64,000 bases of DNA from Candidatus Rokuibacteriota bacterium (GCA_003220225.1 QHRU01000060.1:61423-125422); one strand, 5' to 3'. Positions 1 through 10,496 are shown, counted from the stretch's first letter. Numbers and translations are program-made. The notes: generated from the sequence alone by a model not told the origin.

Positions 1-1
1 C

Positions 2-1125
<1,124 letters not shown>

Positions 1126-1126
<1 letters not shown>

Positions 1127-1788
1127 TGACGGGCGCGTCCGGAGGGTCCGCGGACCGCCCGTTGCCTGCCGAGCTCGTCCGGCTGCTGCACGATCTGCGC
1201 GGCCCGCTCAACTCCGCGGTGATGCACCTCGAGGTCCTCAAGCGGACCGTCGCCGACGATCCCACCGCCGCCGAGAGCCTGCGTACCGTCCTGCAGCAGC
1301 TCGCACGGCTCTCCGACATGCTCCCGGCCGCGCTCGGTGTGGCCGCGCTCGAGCCGCAGCCGCCGCGCACGCACGATCTGAGGGCCCTCGCCGAGCGCGC
1401 CCGCGACGCGCGCGGGCACGCGAGGGTGACGCTCGGCGCGGGCCCGTGGCCGCGGGTGACGGGGGACGAGGCGCTCCTGGTGCGCGCGATCGGCGAGCTG
1501 ATCGCCAACGCGGTCGAGGCGACGCCAACGGGGGCGGTGCCGCCGGAGGTCTCGGGGACGTCGGGGCCCGATGGCCAGGCGCTGCTCGCGGTGCGCGATC
1601 GCGGACCGGGACTGCGGACGACCAATCCCACGCTGCTGATCCGCCTGCTCCAGTCGACGAAGCCCGGCCACCGCGGTCTCGGGCTCATCATCGTCGAGCG
1701 GGTGGCGCGGCTGCATGGTGGGACGCTGGAGTTCGAGTCGCTGGCCGACGGCGCGCGGGTCACGCTGCGGCTGCCGGCCGCGCGTTAG
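1126..1788 (+). CDS. Small soluble histidine kinase (HisKA/HATPase_c)
   Basis: Probable partner kinase of the preceding response regulator. The ATG overlaps the upstream TGA (ATGA type), which fixes the 220-aa reading. His22 in LLHDLRGPLN looks like the phospho-accepting H-box. The ATP-binding part has an N-box (ELIANAVEA, Asn128), a G1 box (DRGPGL, 159-163) and a G2 box (GHRGLGL, 181-187). No transmembrane segment or sensory domain is visible, so it is either a cytoplasmic kinase or one that receives its input from another protein. It is much shorter than typical NtrB/PilS kinases. Confidence 0.85.
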
Positions 1789-2048
1789 CCTCGATCACGC
1801 CGCCCGAACGGTAAGGCCGATGCGAGCGCGGCCGCGGTGGCCACGGCGGTGGCGGCGTAGGCGCCCGCCGAGCGGCCGGGGACCGCGTCGGGCAACAGCG
1901 CGTCGGCCATGGCCCAGGCGGTGAGGGCGACGCCGAGCGGCCACGAGGAGGCGACGGTGACCGGCACGCCCGCGGGCGCCCAGACCGCGTGGGCGTGGCC
2001 GCGACGGCGGCCGAGGCGGAACGCCGCGACCTCGGTGAGCGACGTCAT
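1785..2048 (-). CDS. Small putative membrane protein
   Basis: I do not recognise this 87-aa protein. It has two hydrophobic stretches (about residues 28-50 and 60-78), compatible with two membrane helices. Its start lies one base after the stop of the upstream nucleotidyltransferase-like gene, suggesting co-transcription, and its end overlaps the convergent kinase gene by four bases. No convincing Shine-Dalgarno site is visible. The tight fit between neighbours supports it, but composition alone could also give this frame, so confidence is moderate. Confidence 0.45.
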   Translation of the reverse strand: MTSLTEVAAFRLGRRRGHAHAVWAPAGVPVTVASSWPLGVALTAWAMADALLPDAVPGRSAGAYAATAVATAAALASALPFGRRDRG

Positions 2049-2049
2049 C

Positions 2050-2883
2050 TCAGGAGGCGAGTTGGGTCACGGCCTCGCCGACTTCGCGCAGCGCGTCGGG
2101 CACCGGCAGCACGGCGAGGTCGGGAACGCGCTCGAGGAACTCGCGCGACAGGCTCGCGTACGGCATGCACTCGTACACGGCCTCGGCGAGCAGCGTCGCT
2201 TCAGGCGCGTCGGCCACGTCCTCGAGCGGCTCGAGCGTCTCCAGCACCTCGGGAATGTAGCGCCGACCGAGCGCGACCAGCGCGCGCGCCCGTACCGCGA
2301 GCGCCGCCGGCGCCAGGAGGCCGCGAGCACAGAGCCCCCGCGGGGCCTCGTAGACGAAGCGGCGAACGGCGAGCAGGGAGAGGTCCTCGAGGCCGTCCAG
2401 GGGCGAGCCCGGCTCGACGAAGCCGTCGGGCGCGCGCGTTGTCCGGGGACGCGCGCCGACGAGGACGGTCAGATCGGGCCGCACGCCGATGGCACGGATC
2501 GCGCGGGCCAGACACGGCGCGACCGGCCCGTCGTGGGTCTCGTCGGCGCGCAGCGCGAGGATCACCGCGTCGGGATCACGCCGCGCGACGAGCAGCGCCG
2601 GCAGGAACAGCTCGGCCGCGCTGCCGCGGTAGGCGGGCTGCACGATGGTCGCGACGTCCGGCGTCTCGGCGAGAAGGCCGGCGCAGTGCGGCGCGGAGTC
2701 GCGCGAGACGACGGCCACCACGCGATGCGCGGGGGCCAGCCGCGTGGCGCGCTCGAGCGCGCGCTTGAGCGTTGCCGGCCCGCGCCGCGGCGTCCCGCCG
2801 GCGAGGACGAAGCACCAGAGGTGAGGCGCCACGCGCGAGCCGACGGAGGCGCCGTGGCGAAAGAGTCGGACGCCGGCGATCAT
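2050..2883 (-). CDS. Degenerate sugar-1-phosphate nucleotidylyltransferase-like protein
   Basis: The 277-aa protein begins like mannose-1-phosphate guanylyltransferases: a beta-strand WCFVLAGGTPRR followed by a helix. The nucleotide-binding loop lacks the usual GxGxRLxPLS signature, however, and the following segments (ALRADETHDGP for the usual PADH region) are only loosely similar. Catalytic activity is therefore doubtful. I chose the internal ATG at 2883 because GGAGG lies nine bases upstream; longer versions of the frame lack a ribosome site. It is followed by a small putative membrane protein on the same strand. Family assignment is inference from fold-level resemblance. Confidence 0.6.
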   Translation of the reverse strand: MIAGVRLFRHGASVGSRVAPHLWCFVLAGGTPRRGPATLKRALERATRLAPAHRVVAVVSRDSAPHCAGLLAETPDVATIVQPAYRGSAAELFLPALLVARRDPDAVILALRADETHDGPVAPCLARAIRAIGVRPDLTVLVGARPRTTRAPDGFVEPGSPLDGLEDLSLLAVRRFVYEAPRGLCARGLLAPAALAVRARALVALGRRYIPEVLETLEPLEDVADAPEATLLAEAVYECMPYASLSREFLERVPDLAVLPVPDALREVGEAVTQLAS

Positions 2884-3065
2884 TTGAGGTACCCTCCGTC
2901 GGCGGTCGGAGTCTGAGTGCTTCGCGCGCGTGCCGGTGCACCCGTCATGCCAGGGGGAAACGCGTCGCAACCGCGCGTCCGATAAGCGGAGCGATCTCCG
3001 AATGGTTGCAAGAACTACAAGGCCTAAACGGCAGATGTAATCCTTACAGCGAACGGGAGGCCAGC

Positions 3066-3824
3066 GTGTTCGACCTCAAGGGGCGGGTGGCCGTCGTGAC
3101 CGGTGGCAACGGTGGGATCGGGCTCGGGATGGCGCGTGGTCTCGCCGCGGCGGGCGCCGGCATCGTGGTGGCGGCGCGCAACGCCGACAAGTCCAGGCGC
3201 GCGGTCGCGGAGATCGAAGGGCTCGGCGCGCCCGCGCTCGCGGTGAGCGTCGACGTGACCGACGAGGCCGCGGTCGCGCGGCTCGTGAGCACGACGCGCG
3301 AGCGCTTCGGGCGCCTCGACATCCTCGTCAACAACGCCGGCACGAACATCCGCAAGCCGATCCACGAGTACACGCTGGCCGAGTGGCGCCGCGTGCTCGA
3401 CACGAACCTCACCTCGGCCTTCCTCTGCTCGCACGCCGCGTATCCGCTCATGAAGCAGGCGGGGGGCGGTAAGGTGATCAACATCGGCTCGATGATGTCG
3501 ATCTTCGGCGCGTCGTTCGCACCTGCCTACGCCGCCTCGAAGGGCGGCATCGTGCAGCTCACGAAGTCGATGGCCACCGCGTGGGCGGCCGACAACATCC
3601 AGGTCAACGCCGTGCTGCCCGGCTGGATCGAGACGGACCTCACGGCCGCGGCCAAGCGTGAGGTCCCCGGTCTCAACGAGAACGTGCTGCGCCGCACGCC
3701 GGCCCAGCGCTGGGGAACGATCGACGACATGGCCGGCATCGCCGTCTTCCTGGCCAGCGCGGCCTCGGACTTCGTGACCGGCGCCGCCATCGCCGTGGAC
3801 GGCGGCTACTCCATCCAGGGCTGA
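3066..3824 (+). CDS. Short-chain dehydrogenase/reductase (SDR), gluconate 5-dehydrogenase-like
   Basis: Classical 252-aa SDR oxidoreductase. It shows the NAD(P)-binding TGGNGGIG motif (residues 12-19), NNAG (89-92), Ser142, and the YxxxK pair Tyr155/Lys159 of the catalytic site. The start is GTG, with GGGAGG six bases upstream; an upstream in-frame extension overlaps the divergent gene and has no ribosome site. The gene sits one base before serA, so the two are almost certainly co-transcribed. The substrate cannot be told from sequence; sugar acid and 3-ketoacyl substrates are both possible for this branch. Confidence 0.9.
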   Translation: MFDLKGRVAVVTGGNGGIGLGMARGLAAAGAGIVVAARNADKSRRAVAEIEGLGAPALAVSVDVTDEAAVARLVSTTRERFGRLDILVNNAGTNIRKPIHEYTLAEWRRVLDTNLTSAFLCSHAAYPLMKQAGGGKVINIGSMMSIFGASFAPAYAASKGGIVQLTKSMATAWAADNIQVNAVLPGWIETDLTAAAKREVPGLNENVLRRTPAQRWGTIDDMAGIAVFLASAASDFVTGAAIAVDGGYSIQG

Positions 3825-3825
3825 C

Positions 3826-5415
3826 GTGCGCACGGTCGTCGTCGATGCCATCGCGCCGGAGGGCATCGCCTACCTCCGCGAGCACGGCTTCGACGTGCGC
3901 CAGCTCATGAAGCCGTCGCCCGAGGCGCTGGCGGAGGCGCTCACCGACTGCGAGGCGCTCGTCACCCGCTCGTCCACCGCGGTGACGGCCGGCCTGCTCG
4001 ACCGCGCGCCGCGGCTGCGGATCATCGGGCGCGCGGGGGTCGGCGTGGACAACATCGACGTCGACGCGTGCTCGCGCCGCGGCGTGGTCGTCGTCAATGC
4101 GCCGCACGGCAACGTCGTGTCGGCGGCGGAGCACACCGTCGGCATGCTGCTCGCGCTGGTGCGGCGCATCCCCGATGCGCACGCGCGGCTCAAGGCGCTC
4201 GAGTGGGACCGCTCGATCTACGGCGCCGAGCTCCACCGAAAGACGCTCGGCGTGGTCGGGCTCGGCAAGGTCGGCCTGCGCGTGGCCGCGCGGCTGCGCG
4301 GGTTCGAGCCCGCGCGACTGCTCGTCTACGATCCCTACATCCCGGAGGCGCGCGCGCGCGACGTCGGCGCGCGGCTGGTGCCGGACTTCGACGCGCTGCT
4401 GCGCGAGGCCGACGTCGTCACCTTCCACGTGCCGCTCACGCCCGAGACGGAGGGCATGGCGGGCGCGCGCGAGCTGGCGCTGCTGCGGCCGGGCGCGCGC
4501 GTCGTCAACTGCGCGCGCGGCGGGATCGTGGTGGAGGCGGACCTGCTCGCCGCGCTGGAGAGCGGCCACGTGGCGGGGGCCGCCATCGACGTCTGGAGCG
4601 AGGAGCCGCCCCGCTCGGAGACGCTGCGCCGGCTCATCGCACACCCGCGCGTGGTCGTGACGCCGCACCTCGGCGCCAACTCCGCGGAGGCGCAGGTCAA
4701 CGTCGCGGTGGACGTGGCGCGCCAGCTCGTGGCCTTTCGCGACGGCGCCCTCGTCGAGCACGCCGTCAACATCCCCGTCGCCGACGCCACCACGGTCGAA
4801 GAGCTGCGCCCCTTCGTCGCGCTGGCCGAGGTGCTCGGCCGCTTCTGCGTGCAGCTCGACCCCGAGCACCTCGCGCGCGTGGAGGTGACCGTGGCCGGCG
4901 CCATCGCGGAGACGGATCCGGAGCTCCTCGCGCGCGGGGTGCTGGCCGGGCTCCTCGATCCCGTGACCGCGGGTCCCGTCAACCTCGTCAACGCGCACCT
5001 CGTCGCGCGCGAGCGCGGCGTGGAGGTCGAGATCCACCGCACGGAGTCGACGGGCGCCTACAAGAGCATGCTGACGGTGTGCACGCAGACGGCCGAGGGC
5101 AAGAAGCTGATCGCGGGCACCGTCTTCGACGGCCAGCCGCGCATCGTGCAGCTGCGCGACCTGCACATCGAGTTCACGCCGGAGGGCTACATCCTGGTCC
5201 TGTCCTACGAGGACCGCCCGGGCATGGTGGGACGTATCGGCTCGATCCTCGGAGGGCTCAACGTCAACATCGCCTCGATGCACGTCGGGCGCAAGACGAA
5301 GCGCGGCCGCGCCATCGTCGTCCTGCTCCTCGACGAAGACCTCGCCCCGGAGCAGGTGACCGAGGTCGCGCGGGCGGTGGAGGCCGATTTCGCCCGGCTC
5401 ATCCGGCTCCGCTGA
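3826..5415 (+). CDS. serA: D-3-phosphoglycerate dehydrogenase
   Basis: First committed step of serine synthesis: NAD-dependent oxidation of 3-phosphoglycerate to 3-phosphohydroxypyruvate. At 529 aa it is the long form with a C-terminal ACT domain (about residues 455-529), as in Bacillus and mycobacteria. The Rossmann motif VVGLGKVG spans 143-150. The catalytic triad is visible as Arg231 (CARGGI), Glu259 or Glu260 (WSEEPP) and His281 (TPHLGANS). The start is GTG, one base after the SDR stop. The ACT domain implies feedback control by serine, as known for this family. Confidence 0.95.
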   Translation: MRTVVVDAIAPEGIAYLREHGFDVRQLMKPSPEALAEALTDCEALVTRSSTAVTAGLLDRAPRLRIIGRAGVGVDNIDVDACSRRGVVVVNAPHGNVVSAAEHTVGMLLALVRRIPDAHARLKALEWDRSIYGAELHRKTLGVVGLGKVGLRVAARLRGFEPARLLVYDPYIPEARARDVGARLVPDFDALLREADVVTFHVPLTPETEGMAGARELALLRPGARVVNCARGGIVVEADLLAALESGHVAGAAIDVWSEEPPRSETLRRLIAHPRVVVTPHLGANSAEAQVNVAVDVARQLVAFRDGALVEHAVNIPVADATTVEELRPFVALAEVLGRFCVQLDPEHLARVEVTVAGAIAETDPELLARGVLAGLLDPVTAGPVNLVNAHLVARERGVEVEIHRTESTGAYKSMLTVCTQTAEGKKLIAGTVFDGQPRIVQLRDLHIEFTPEGYILVLSYEDRPGMVGRIGSILGGLNVNIASMHVGRKTKRGRAIVVLLLDEDLAPEQVTEVARAVEADFARLIRLR

Positions 5416-5462
5416 CCGCTTTTCCTTGGTCGGCGACCGGCCGGCTTTGCTAGGATCATCGT

Positions 5463-5870
5463 ATGATTTCCACCCGTCTCATCGCCGTCGCGGCCGCCGC
5501 CCTCGCGCTGGCCGCGTGTGCCAGCAATCCGCCGCGGATCGTGAAGAGCCAGTTCGAGGACATCCCGGTGTCGAAAGGTATGACCTACCTGTCGAGCGAG
5601 TCCATGGCCATCGAGACGCCCACGGTGCAGGCCGCCCGCGAGGTCTATCGCGGCCGGGTCGAGATCGAGAGCCTGGCCACCGCCACCCGCACCACGCTCG
5701 AGGCCAACGGCTGGCGGCACCTGAGCACGACCAAGACCGCGCAGCACGGAATCGTTCAGGTCTACGAGAAGCAGGGCACCTCCCTCCAGGTCTTGCTGTG
5801 GGAGGGATGGATGGGGGTGTATACATATGCCGAGTACACCACCGCTCGTGTCTTGCAAACCCCTAAGTAA
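5463..5870 (+). CDS. Small lipoprotein of unknown function
   Basis: A 135-aa secreted protein with a lipoprotein signal peptide; lipobox LAAC with Cys19 as the lipidated residue. The mature part has no motif I recognise; it reads as a compact alpha/beta domain ending in WMGVYTYAEYTT. It stands alone between serA and the exopolysaccharide export operon, 47 bp downstream of serA, with a TAGGAT-like -10 sequence just before its ATG. The start is the only ATG at the head of the signal peptide. Confidence 0.8.
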   Translation: MISTRLIAVAAAALALAACASNPPRIVKSQFEDIPVSKGMTYLSSESMAIETPTVQAAREVYRGRVEIESLATATRTTLEANGWRHLSTTKTAQHGIVQVYEKQGTSLQVLLWEGWMGVYTYAEYTTARVLQTPK

Positions 5871-5877
5871 TCATCGT

Positions 5878-5907
5878 TGACTCGATGCGTTCAGCTTCCG
5901 TATCATC
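5878..5907 (+). promoter_or_regulatory. Sigma-70 type promoter of the exopolysaccharide export operon
   Basis: TTGACT (5878-5883) and TATCAT (5902-5907), each 5 of 6 matches to consensus, are separated by 18 bp. The segment is distinctly AT-richer than its surroundings and lies about 100 bp before the first gene of the export operon, leaving a 5' leader of roughly 95 nt. Confidence 0.6.
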
Positions 5908-6010
5908 CTAAAGTTACTGTCATTCCGATGTGGGCTGACCGCATCGGGTGACGCCGGGATCCGAGCGGGGGGCCGTAGGTTCACCGGGGGCGGGGGGCTT
6001 TCGACACGAC

Positions 6011-7219
6011 ATGACTCGACGGCGGTCGGCCGGTATCTTGCTTGTTGCACTCCTGACGCTCGGCGCGACGCTGGCTCTCCGGGTCCCGCCGGCGGCGGCC
6101 ATCGACATGAACGCCGTCGCCCCCGACCTCGACCTTCCGGGGTTCAAGATCACGCCCTTCGTCACCGAGCGCGCCGAGTACGAGTCGAACGTCTTCCAGA
6201 CGCCCAGCCACGCCAAAGACGACCTCATCATCAAGACGATCCCCGGAATCGTGCTCGAGCTGCCGCTGGGCGCGCACCGCCTCGACCTCGGCGTGCGCGC
6301 CGAGTTCCTCCACTTCATGGACATGGACAAGCAGGACGCGACGCACGTCTTCCTGCTCGGCAAGCTCGCGCTGAACTTCCCCGGCGGGCTGTCGCTCGCT
6401 GTGAAGGAGGACTTCGCGCACACGACCGATCCGCCCGGCACCGAGCTCACGGGCCGGATCAAGAGCACGACCAACGTCCTCGCCCCGTCCGTCGAGTACG
6501 CGCTCGCGCGGCGCTTCGCCCTCGGCGCCGATTACAACTGGACGCACGTCAATTTCGACCTGGCCGCCGCCAACGGGCTGGACCGCGACGAGCACACGTG
6601 GGGCCTGACGGCCTTCTGGAAGGTCGCCCCGAAGACGGATCTGCTCGCGAACGGCTCGTACGGCTTCAAGGAGTTCGACCACCAGTCGCAGCGCGACGTC
6701 GACCGCTACATCGGCGTCGTCGGCGTGCGCGGCGAGATCACGAGCCGGCTCGTCTCGACCTTCCGCGTCGGCTACGAGGACCGCGAGCCTCGCGACAGCG
6801 ACCGCACGGCGTATCGCGGCGTGGTGGCGAGCGGCGACTGGGTGTGGACGCCGACCGGCCGCACGCGGATCACGCTCCTGACCGAGCGGTTCGTGGCGGA
6901 GTCGATCTTCGCGACGAACTTATGGTACCTGGCCAATATGGTGACGCTGGGCATCGAGCAGCGCTTCACGCCGAAGCTCACCGGCACCGTTCGGCTCTTC
7001 GGCGGCATCAACCAGTACCCGGACAAGGTGGCCAAGCTCAACGGCGTCCGGGCGTGGCGCTACGATGAGCTCGCCGGCCTGGGCGTCGGCCTCGATTACC
7101 AGATCCAGCGCTGGCTCGGGATCGGCGCGGACTACACGCACACCCGGCGAGACTCTAATTTCGACAACTTCGATTTCAAGAACGATATCGTCGGGGCCAA
7201 GGTCACCCTCTCGTTTTAG
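6011..7219 (+). CDS. Outer-membrane beta-barrel protein of exopolysaccharide export (BBP2-like)
   Basis: A 402-aa protein with a cleavable signal peptide (about 30 residues, ending PPAAA). The mature chain is a succession of amphipathic strands with alternating aromatic residues and ends in Phe (KVTLSF), as outer-membrane barrels do. It resembles the putative beta-barrel porin 2 family often encoded with Wza/Wzc polysaccharide genes. It heads an operon with a Wza-like protein, a Wzz/GumC-like protein and a CpsD-like kinase, so it probably forms or assists an outer-membrane polysaccharide conduit. I used the ATG at the start of the signal peptide, not the longer frame. Confidence 0.8.
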   Translation: MTRRRSAGILLVALLTLGATLALRVPPAAAIDMNAVAPDLDLPGFKITPFVTERAEYESNVFQTPSHAKDDLIIKTIPGIVLELPLGAHRLDLGVRAEFLHFMDMDKQDATHVFLLGKLALNFPGGLSLAVKEDFAHTTDPPGTELTGRIKSTTNVLAPSVEYALARRFALGADYNWTHVNFDLAAANGLDRDEHTWGLTAFWKVAPKTDLLANGSYGFKEFDHQSQRDVDRYIGVVGVRGEITSRLVSTFRVGYEDREPRDSDRTAYRGVVASGDWVWTPTGRTRITLLTERFVAESIFATNLWYLANMVTLGIEQRFTPKLTGTVRLFGGINQYPDKVAKLNGVRAWRYDELAGLGVGLDYQIQRWLGIGADYTHTRRDSNFDNFDFKNDIVGAKVTLSF

Positions 7220-7270
7220 CGGTGGCGGTGGACCGGCCGTCCGCGTCGTCCCGACCGCGAGAGTCCTAGC

Positions 7271-8353
7271 ATGCGCATGAGTGGTACGGTTCGCCTGCTC
7301 GCCGTCGTCCTGCTCGTGATCGTCGCGGGCGCGTCCGTCCGCCCCACGGCCGCCCAGGAGTACACGATCGGTCCCGGCGACGTGCTCAAGGTCACCGTCT
7401 GGGGCCACGACGACCTCTCGAAGGAGTACCCGGTCACGCTGGACGGTCGCGTGCCGTTCCCCCTCATCGGGAGCGTGCCCGCAGTCGGGCTGACCACCAC
7501 GGAGTTCGCGAAGCGGCTGCGCGATCTCCTGGAGAAGGACTATCTCGTCAATCCCCAGGTCATCGTGGCCGTGAAGGAATACCTCTCCAGGAAGGTCCAC
7601 GTGATCGGGGACGCGGAGAAGCCGGGTCTCTTCTACCTCACGGGCCCGACCACGCTGCTCGAGGTGCTGTCGAAGGCGGGCGGGCTGTCGAAGAGCGCGG
7701 GCAAGGACGTCCTGGTCGTGCGCGCCACGCCGGGGGCGGGCAGCAGCATCCTGCGATTCGACCTCCGCAAGATCCAGGCGGGCGACACCAAGGAGAACAT
7801 CTTCCTCGAGAACGGTGACATGATGTTCGTCCCCAAGGCGTCGGCCATCTTCGTGCTGGGCGAGGTCGGCAAAGCCGGCACCTTCCCGCTCGACAAGGAG
7901 ACGTCGGTGCTCGAAGCCATCACGCTGGCCGGCGGCTTCGCGAACACGGCGGCGCCGGCCGGCGTCAAGGTGCTGCGGCGGACCGCCGCGGGCCGGCAGG
8001 AGACGATCTCGCTCGACCTCGCCGGCGCGGTGCCGCGCGACAAGAGCTTCCGCCTCGAGGACGGCGACACCGTGCTGGTGCCCAGGGGCAACACGTTCTT
8101 CGTGTTCGGCGAGGTCAAGAAGCCGGGCGCCTACCAGCTCGACAAGGAGACCAACGTGCTCGAGGGCATCACCATCGCCGGGGGCTTCACCGACAAGGCG
8201 GCGCCCGGGCGGACCCGCGTCATCCGCACCACCGACCGCGGCCAGCAGACGCTGAGCATCGACATGAACGACGTGATCCGCCGTGGCCAGCGGGACAAGG
8301 CCATCCGGATCATCGAAAACGACGTCATCGTCGTACCGGAGAGCTTCTTTTGA
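7271..8353 (+). CDS. Polysaccharide export protein, Wza-like, with SLBB domains
   Basis: Periplasmic/outer-membrane export protein of 360 aa. A signal peptide ends near PTAAQ and has no lipobox cysteine, unlike E. coli Wza. The poly-export domain follows (YTIGPGDVLKVTVWG, from about residue 31). At least three SLBB repeats are seen, each with a motif of the type V.GEV..AG..PL...T.VLEAI..AGG. It ends four bases into the next gene, so translation is coupled to the chain-length protein. Expected to form the periplasmic ring and outer-membrane channel of a Wzx/Wzy-type export machine. Confidence 0.92.
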   Translation: MRMSGTVRLLAVVLLVIVAGASVRPTAAQEYTIGPGDVLKVTVWGHDDLSKEYPVTLDGRVPFPLIGSVPAVGLTTTEFAKRLRDLLEKDYLVNPQVIVAVKEYLSRKVHVIGDAEKPGLFYLTGPTTLLEVLSKAGGLSKSAGKDVLVVRATPGAGSSILRFDLRKIQAGDTKENIFLENGDMMFVPKASAIFVLGEVGKAGTFPLDKETSVLEAITLAGGFANTAAPAGVKVLRRTAAGRQETISLDLAGAVPRDKSFRLEDGDTVLVPRGNTFFVFGEVKKPGAYQLDKETNVLEGITIAGGFTDKAAPGRTRVIRTTDRGQQTLSIDMNDVIRRGQRDKAIRIIENDVIVVPESFF

Positions 8354-9738
8354 TCTCACCTGACCAGGTCCACCATCCCCGCGAGCGCGAGGCGCACCTC
8401 AAGGACTACTGGCGGATCCTTCGCAAGCACCGCTGGCTGGTGGCCGGCCTGTTCCTGGTCACCGTGCTCACGGTGGCCATCTGGACGTTCCTGCAGACGC
8501 CGATGTACCAGGCGACGGCGACGGTGCTCATCGAGCCCGAGCCGCCGAAGGTGCTGAACATCCAGGACGTCACGCCGATCGGCGCCCCCACCCAGGACTA
8601 CTACCGCACCCAGTACGAGATCATCACGAGCCGCCCGATCGTCGAGAAGACCATCGAGGCGCTGAACCTCAAGCAGCGCGTGCCCGAGCTCGCCCGCGCG
8701 GCCGATCCCATCCGCGCGTTCCAGGCGGGCGTGACCATCGAGCCCAAGCGCAACACGCGCCTGGTGCTCGTGAAGTTCGAGCACCGCGATCCGGCGCTCG
8801 CCGCGGAGATCACCAACGCGCTGGCCAGGCAATACGCCAAGTACAACCTGGACCTCAAGCTCAAGGGGGCGCAGGACGCGCTGGCATGGCTCACCGAGCA
8901 GATGAGCGGCCTCAAGAACAAGGTCCAGGAGTCGTCGGTGGCGCTGCAGAACTACCGCGTGAAGTCCGGGATCATGGGGCTGCAGGAGCAGCGCCAGATC
9001 ACCGCGCAGAAGATCATGGACTTCAACAAGGCCTACCTCGAGGCCCAGGCCCAGCGCCTGTCCGTCGAGGCGAAGATGAACGAGCTGGCGCGCATCGCCG
9101 CCGACCGCGGCGGCATCCAGACGATCTTCACGGTGGCCGACAACACCCTCATCCAGAAGCTGAAGCAGGAGGCGGCGGAGCTCGACGTGCAGAAGTCGAA
9201 GCTGCTGAAGACCTACAAGGACAAGCATCCCGAGGTCCTCAAGGTCCAGGCGCAGATCGACCAGGTGGCCCAGCGGATCGACGGCGAGATCAAGACCCTG
9301 CTGCGCGCCGTGCAGACGGAGTTCCGCGTGGCCAGGGCGCGCGAGGAGACGCTGCTCGGCAACGTCAACCAGCTGCGCAAGGAAGGACAGGAGCTGAACG
9401 AGAAGGAGATCCAGTACCTCGCGCTGCAGCGCGAGTCGGACTCCAACCAGCAGCTCTACGAGGCCGTCCTCAAGCGTCTCAAGGAGACGGGCGTGACGGG
9501 CGGGCTGGAGACGAACAACGTGAGCGTGATCGAGGAGGCGCCGGTGCCGCTGGCGCCGATCCGGCCGCGCAAGACGATCAACCTCGTCGTCAGCGTGCTG
9601 GTCGGGCTCTTCGTCGGCGTGGGCGTGGCGCTCACGATCGAGTACTTCGACACCACGGTGAAGACCCCCGACGACGTGGAGCGCTACCTCGGGCTGCCGG
9701 TCATCGGCATCGTGCCCATGTTCGCCGGGAGGCGCTGA
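8350..9738 (+). CDS. Polysaccharide chain-length determinant (Wzz/GumC family)
   Basis: A 462-aa inner-membrane protein with the Wzz layout: a short cytoplasmic N-terminus, TM1 at about 30-50 (HRWLVAGLFLVTVLTV), a long periplasmic helical region with coiled-coil character (about 170-390), and TM2 near 425-445 followed by a short tail. The start is TTG overlapping the TGA of the Wza-like gene; no ATG or GTG is available before TM1. The kinase domain found at the C-terminus of Wzc in proteobacteria is absent and is supplied by the next gene, as in GumC or Firmicute CpsC/CpsD systems. Confidence 0.9.
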   Translation: MISPDQVHHPREREAHLKDYWRILRKHRWLVAGLFLVTVLTVAIWTFLQTPMYQATATVLIEPEPPKVLNIQDVTPIGAPTQDYYRTQYEIITSRPIVEKTIEALNLKQRVPELARAADPIRAFQAGVTIEPKRNTRLVLVKFEHRDPALAAEITNALARQYAKYNLDLKLKGAQDALAWLTEQMSGLKNKVQESSVALQNYRVKSGIMGLQEQRQITAQKIMDFNKAYLEAQAQRLSVEAKMNELARIAADRGGIQTIFTVADNTLIQKLKQEAAELDVQKSKLLKTYKDKHPEVLKVQAQIDQVAQRIDGEIKTLLRAVQTEFRVARAREETLLGNVNQLRKEGQELNEKEIQYLALQRESDSNQQLYEAVLKRLKETGVTGGLETNNVSVIEEAPVPLAPIRPRKTINLVVSVLVGLFVGVGVALTIEYFDTTVKTPDDVERYLGLPVIGIVPMFAGRR

Positions 9739-9740
9739 GC

Positions 9741-10478
9741 ATGGCCGAGCCACCACGGAAGATGCCGCAGGGCCCGGCCGGAAGCCTGGTCGCCCACTAC
9801 GATCCGAAGTCGCCGGCGGCGGAGTCGTATCGTAGCCTGCGCACGTCGATCCAGTTCGCGGGCCTCGACCACAAGTGCCGCACGATCGTGGTCACGTCGT
9901 CGAGCCCCGGCGAGGGCAAGTCCACCACCGTGGCGAACTTCGGCGTCGTCACCGCGCAGACGGGCCAGCGCGTCTGCCTGGTCGACTCCGACCTGCGGCG
10001 CCCGACGCTCCATCGGATCTTCGGTCTCGGCAACGCGCGCGGCCTCACCAGCGCGCTGCTCGACGCCGTGCCGTTCGCCGAGATGGCGCAGCCGACGGCG
10101 GTGCCCAACCTCTTCGTGCTCACCAGCGGCCCCCTGCCGCCGAACCCGGCCGAGCTGGTGGGCTCCAACCGCATGCGGGAGTCGCTGGAGGCCGCGGGCG
10201 CGGAGTTCGACCTGGTGATGCTGGACTCGCCGCCGGTCGTCTCGGTCGCCGACGCCATCGCGCTGACCGCGTTCACCGACGGCGTCGTGCTCGTCGTGCA
10301 GGCGGGCAAGGTGCCTTACGACGTGATCCGCCGCGCCACCGCGCAGATCGAGGCGGTCAAGGGCCGCATCCTCGGCGTCGTGATGAACAGCGTCAACCTC
10401 AAGCGCGACGGCTACTACTACGATTACTACCGCTACTATCAGAGCTACTACGCCTCGAACGACGGCAAGAAGCGGTAA
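9741..10478 (+). CDS. Bacterial tyrosine kinase (BY-kinase), CpsD/CapB family
   Basis: A 245-aa soluble P-loop kinase that pairs with the preceding Wzz/GumC protein to control exopolysaccharide polymerisation. Visible are Walker A (SPGEGKST, 55-62), Walker A' (VCLVDSDLRRP, 78-88) and Walker B (LVMLDSPP). The C-terminus carries a dense tyrosine cluster within the last 20 residues, containing nine tyrosines, the expected autophosphorylation tail. The ATG is two bases after the upstream stop. No downstream gene is co-oriented, so the operon ends here. Confidence 0.93.
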   Translation: MAEPPRKMPQGPAGSLVAHYDPKSPAAESYRSLRTSIQFAGLDHKCRTIVVTSSSPGEGKSTTVANFGVVTAQTGQRVCLVDSDLRRPTLHRIFGLGNARGLTSALLDAVPFAEMAQPTAVPNLFVLTSGPLPPNPAELVGSNRMRESLEAAGAEFDLVMLDSPPVVSVADAIALTAFTDGVVLVVQAGKVPYDVIRRATAQIEAVKGRILGVVMNSVNLKRDGYYYDYYRYYQSYYASNDGKKR

Positions 10479-10496
10479 CGCCGCCGACCGGGGGTG

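Noticed and set aside
3673..5283. 536-aa open frame opposite serA
   Set aside because: It lies antisense to a clear enzyme gene and has the Arg/His/Asp-rich composition of GC-rich shadow frames.
5420..5445. Possible sigma-54 site before the lipoprotein gene
   Set aside because: GG and GC can be found 10 bp apart, but the flanking bases do not match TGGCAC/TTGC.
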